64,000 nucleotides of DNA, taken from NCBI GenBank assembly GCA_963543015.1, contig CAUTYZ010000004.1, forward strand, positions 114,169 to 178,168, written 5' to 3'. The position numbers and the translations under genes were made by a program. Positions 62,288 through 64,000 of this stretch are shown piece after piece. Each line of letters starts with the position of its first letter. Position 1 is the stretch's first letter. Below the pieces are notes generated by a model, which was not told the DNA's origin, did no database searches, and was given only the letters and a program-made list of their open reading frames with translations. The stretch is from Alloscardovia sp963543015 (GTDB lineage: Bacteria > Actinomycetota > Actinomycetes > Actinomycetales > Bifidobacteriaceae).

Positions 62288-63881
62288 ATGACTTACGATA
62301 CCTCTACCGGTCAACTTAATTCTGATGCAAATTCTGCCGTCAATCCTTATCTTCCTAGTACAGAGTACATTCCCGACGCTGAGCCGTATGTTTTTAATAA
62401 TCGCGTGTATATTTATGGTTCGCATGACCGTTTCGGTGCTCCTATTTTTTGTGTAGATGACTACGTTTCTTGGTCAGCGCCAATTGATGATTTAAGTCAG
62501 TGGACGTACGAAGGCGTACTGTACCGCAAGAATCAAGATCCGTTAAATAAATTTGGCTTCCATCTTCTTTTTGCTCCTGATGTATGTGTGGGCGCAGACG
62601 GTCGATACTATCTGTATTACGCTTTCGATTTTATGGGGATAATTGGCGTCGCCGTTGCTGACTCGCCCTCTGGTCCGTTTAACTTTTATGGGCACGTTCG
62701 TCACAGCGATGGGACTTTATGGGGACGAAAACATGGAGATTCCTTCCCTTTTGATCCCGCGGTTCTTGTAGATGACGATCATCGCGTCTACCTGTATTCG
62801 GGGTTCTATAAGAATATTCCGCCGTTGATGACTGGCGGTAAGAAGCTTCGTTGCGATGGTGGAGTTGTTCTCGAATGTGAGCATATCGTTAGCAGACGAT
62901 ATGCTCACAATTATCACGCCCGAGAAGCTGCTCTTCCCGAAAGAAGGTCGAGGATCTTTTAGCAATCACGAATTTTTTGAGGCAAGTTCGATCCGTAAAT
63001 TCAACGGACTGTATTATTTCATCTATTCTTCTCGGCACAACCATGAATTGTGCTATGCAACGAGTTCCTCGCCGACAGGCGGATTCGAATTTCAAGGAAC
63101 GTTGATTAGTAATGGCGATGTTTTCTTACATGGTCATGACGACGAAAATCATGCCAACAATTACATTGGTAATACCCACGGCAGCATTCTTGAACTCAAT
63201 GGTAATTTCTACATCTTTTACCATCGTCACACTGATGTCAGCTCTTACGCGCGTCAAGCCTGTGCGGAGCGTCTTACTATGCGTGATGGAAAATTTATCC
63301 AATCGGAAATAACGAGTTGCGGTTTAAGCGATACACCACCACCTGGGCGAGTAACTTTCTCAGCTTATATCGCATGTAATTTGTGGGCGTCTGGTCATAC
63401 AACGGGTCGTTACGATATTCGGCATCATCGACGTATCTATAAGAATCATCCGCGGAAAACTGAAACAGTTCATAATAATGTACGCATGCAGATCGTCGCA
63501 AATATGCGCAATGGCGCTACGTGCGGCTTTAAGCATTTTAATGCTGATGATATCCGTACGGCTCGTGCTCTGTCGGTAACTGTGCGTTCTACGAGTAAAC
63601 GTCATAAAGCTCACGGAAAGATGGTCGTTCATGTGGCAGAAAATCATTCGGTAGACAGCGCTGTGCTATGCGTGGTTGATGTCGCAGCTAGAAATTCATG
63701 GGCGCGTTTTTCTGTAGACCTCAACGGTATAAAAAATGACGAAACGATACGTAAGTATGCGCTTCCTTATCACGACAATGCATCACTTCCGTGTGTTCCG
63801 TTGTACTTTACATATGTGGGCGAAGAGGGAACCGATATACAAGAGTTTTCTATTGAGCAATGGCTTATAAGTCCTAGATAG
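62288..63881 (+). pseudogene. GH43 arabinosidase-like enzyme with CBM6-like domain, frameshifted
   Basis: The 5' part (62288-62962 frame) has the GH43 propeller start: NPYLPSTEYIPDAEPYVFNN (catalytic base Asp30), FHLLFAPDVCVGADGRYYLY (Asp98) and DPAVLVDDDHRVYLYSG. The reading continues in the next frame from about 62890 with DMLTIITPEKLLFP, HEFFEASSIRKFNGLYYFIY (catalytic Glu) and YIGNTHGSILELNGNFYIFY, then a CBM6-like module from about GATCGFKHFNADDIRTARAL to DIQEFSIEQW. A perfect 14-bp inverted repeat sits exactly at the break. The family removes arabinose or xylose from plant polysaccharides. No signal peptide. TATACT lies 7 bp before the ATG, suggesting a leaderless start. Confidence 0.85.
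62875..62908. repeat. Perfect 14-bp inverted repeat at the GH43 frameshift
   Basis: Arms 62875-62888 (TGTGAGCATATCGT) and 62895-62908 (ACGATATGCTCACA) flank a 6-nt loop. The right arm codes the expected protein (ADDMLT); the left arm looks like an inverted copy of it inserted into the gene. Confidence 0.85.
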
Positions 63882-63950
63882 AAATGAAATGGTGGGTGGT
63901 TTTCTTTTTAGAGAAATACCCATCCACCATAAGATTGTTTTACATATGTT

Positions 63951-63986
63951 TGAGGGGTGTTCACCAGATGTGGTGAACACCCCTCA
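63951..63986. terminator. Hairpin terminator after the GH43 gene
   Basis: Sixteen-base perfect arms (63951-63966 and 63971-63986, starting TGAGGGGTGTTCACCA) around a GATG loop, 70 bp after the GH43 stop. A weaker TGGTGG/CCACCA hairpin precedes it at about 63889-63929. It could also serve a gene beyond the window. Confidence 0.8.
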
Positions 63987-64000
63987 ATTAAAGTGTTATT

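Noticed and set aside
1..64000. tRNA, rRNA, CRISPR arrays, insertion sequences and integrases
   Set aside because: No cloverleaf-like sequence, regularly spaced repeats, transposase or integrase motifs were found on either strand.

Overview
The window looks like chromosome from a low-GC member of the Bifidobacteriaceae (an Alloscardovia/Gardnerella/Bifidobacterium-type actinobacterium). The case rests on the HspR-controlled dnaK-grpE-dnaJ-hspR operon with HAIR operators, a second HAIR at clpB, the actinobacterial families DUF2469 and DUF4235, the rplS-lepB-rnhB cluster, gatCAB, argS-lysA, several LacI regulators next to sugar genes, and starts that look leaderless. I saw no tRNA, rRNA, IS element, CRISPR array or integrase. 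Genus is inference from family content.

Layout: 1-2090 is a pentose-type FGGY kinase (cut by the window edge) with a LacI regulator and a palindromic operator just downstream of the kinase promoter. 2255-8420 holds rnhB, lepB, rplS, a large FAD oxidoreductase, DUF2469 and a GNAT protein. 8565-15000 holds gatCAB, an RNA methyltransferase coupled to a PRTase-like protein with a Cys/His-rich insert, and rmuC. 15194-17704 is a fused cupredoxin/copper P-type ATPase/YHS protein that appears to lack its nucleotide-binding domain. 17830-19514 is a broken exported-protein gene followed by a lipase-like protein. 19586-29576 holds GNAT/Nudix, clpB, a frameshifted nucleoside hydrolase with a THI5-like binding lipoprotein, lysA and argS. 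29883-37847 is ridA plus an alpha-glucoside module (GH31, two MalFG-type permeases, binding lipoprotein, LacI). 37964-42452 is the heat-shock operon. 42692-47553 has housekeeping enzymes, a DUF4235 protein, a nitroreductase, a frameshifted FtsX-like protein and an aldo/keto reductase. 47886-52166 is a glycosyltransferase cluster (GT2, GT39 and two Gly/Gln/Met-rich anchored proteins). 52258-62042 is a tightly coupled four-gene operon ending in a 1735-residue DEAD/DEAH helicase with a DUF1998-like cysteine cluster. 62288-63881 is a frameshifted GH43-CBM6 arabinosidase-like gene.

The most striking element is the four-gene helicase operon, which resembles Druantia-class anti-phage systems but has no recognisable methyltransferase and carries a CoiA-like zinc-finger protein and a coiled-coil protein with what looks like a degenerate ATPase domain. 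Other notable points are the P-type ATPase lacking the N-domain, the separation of the GT39 C-terminal domain onto its own polypeptide with a duplicated anchor-linker module, and four broken genes, one disrupted exactly at a perfect 14-bp inverted repeat and two at five-base homopolymers.
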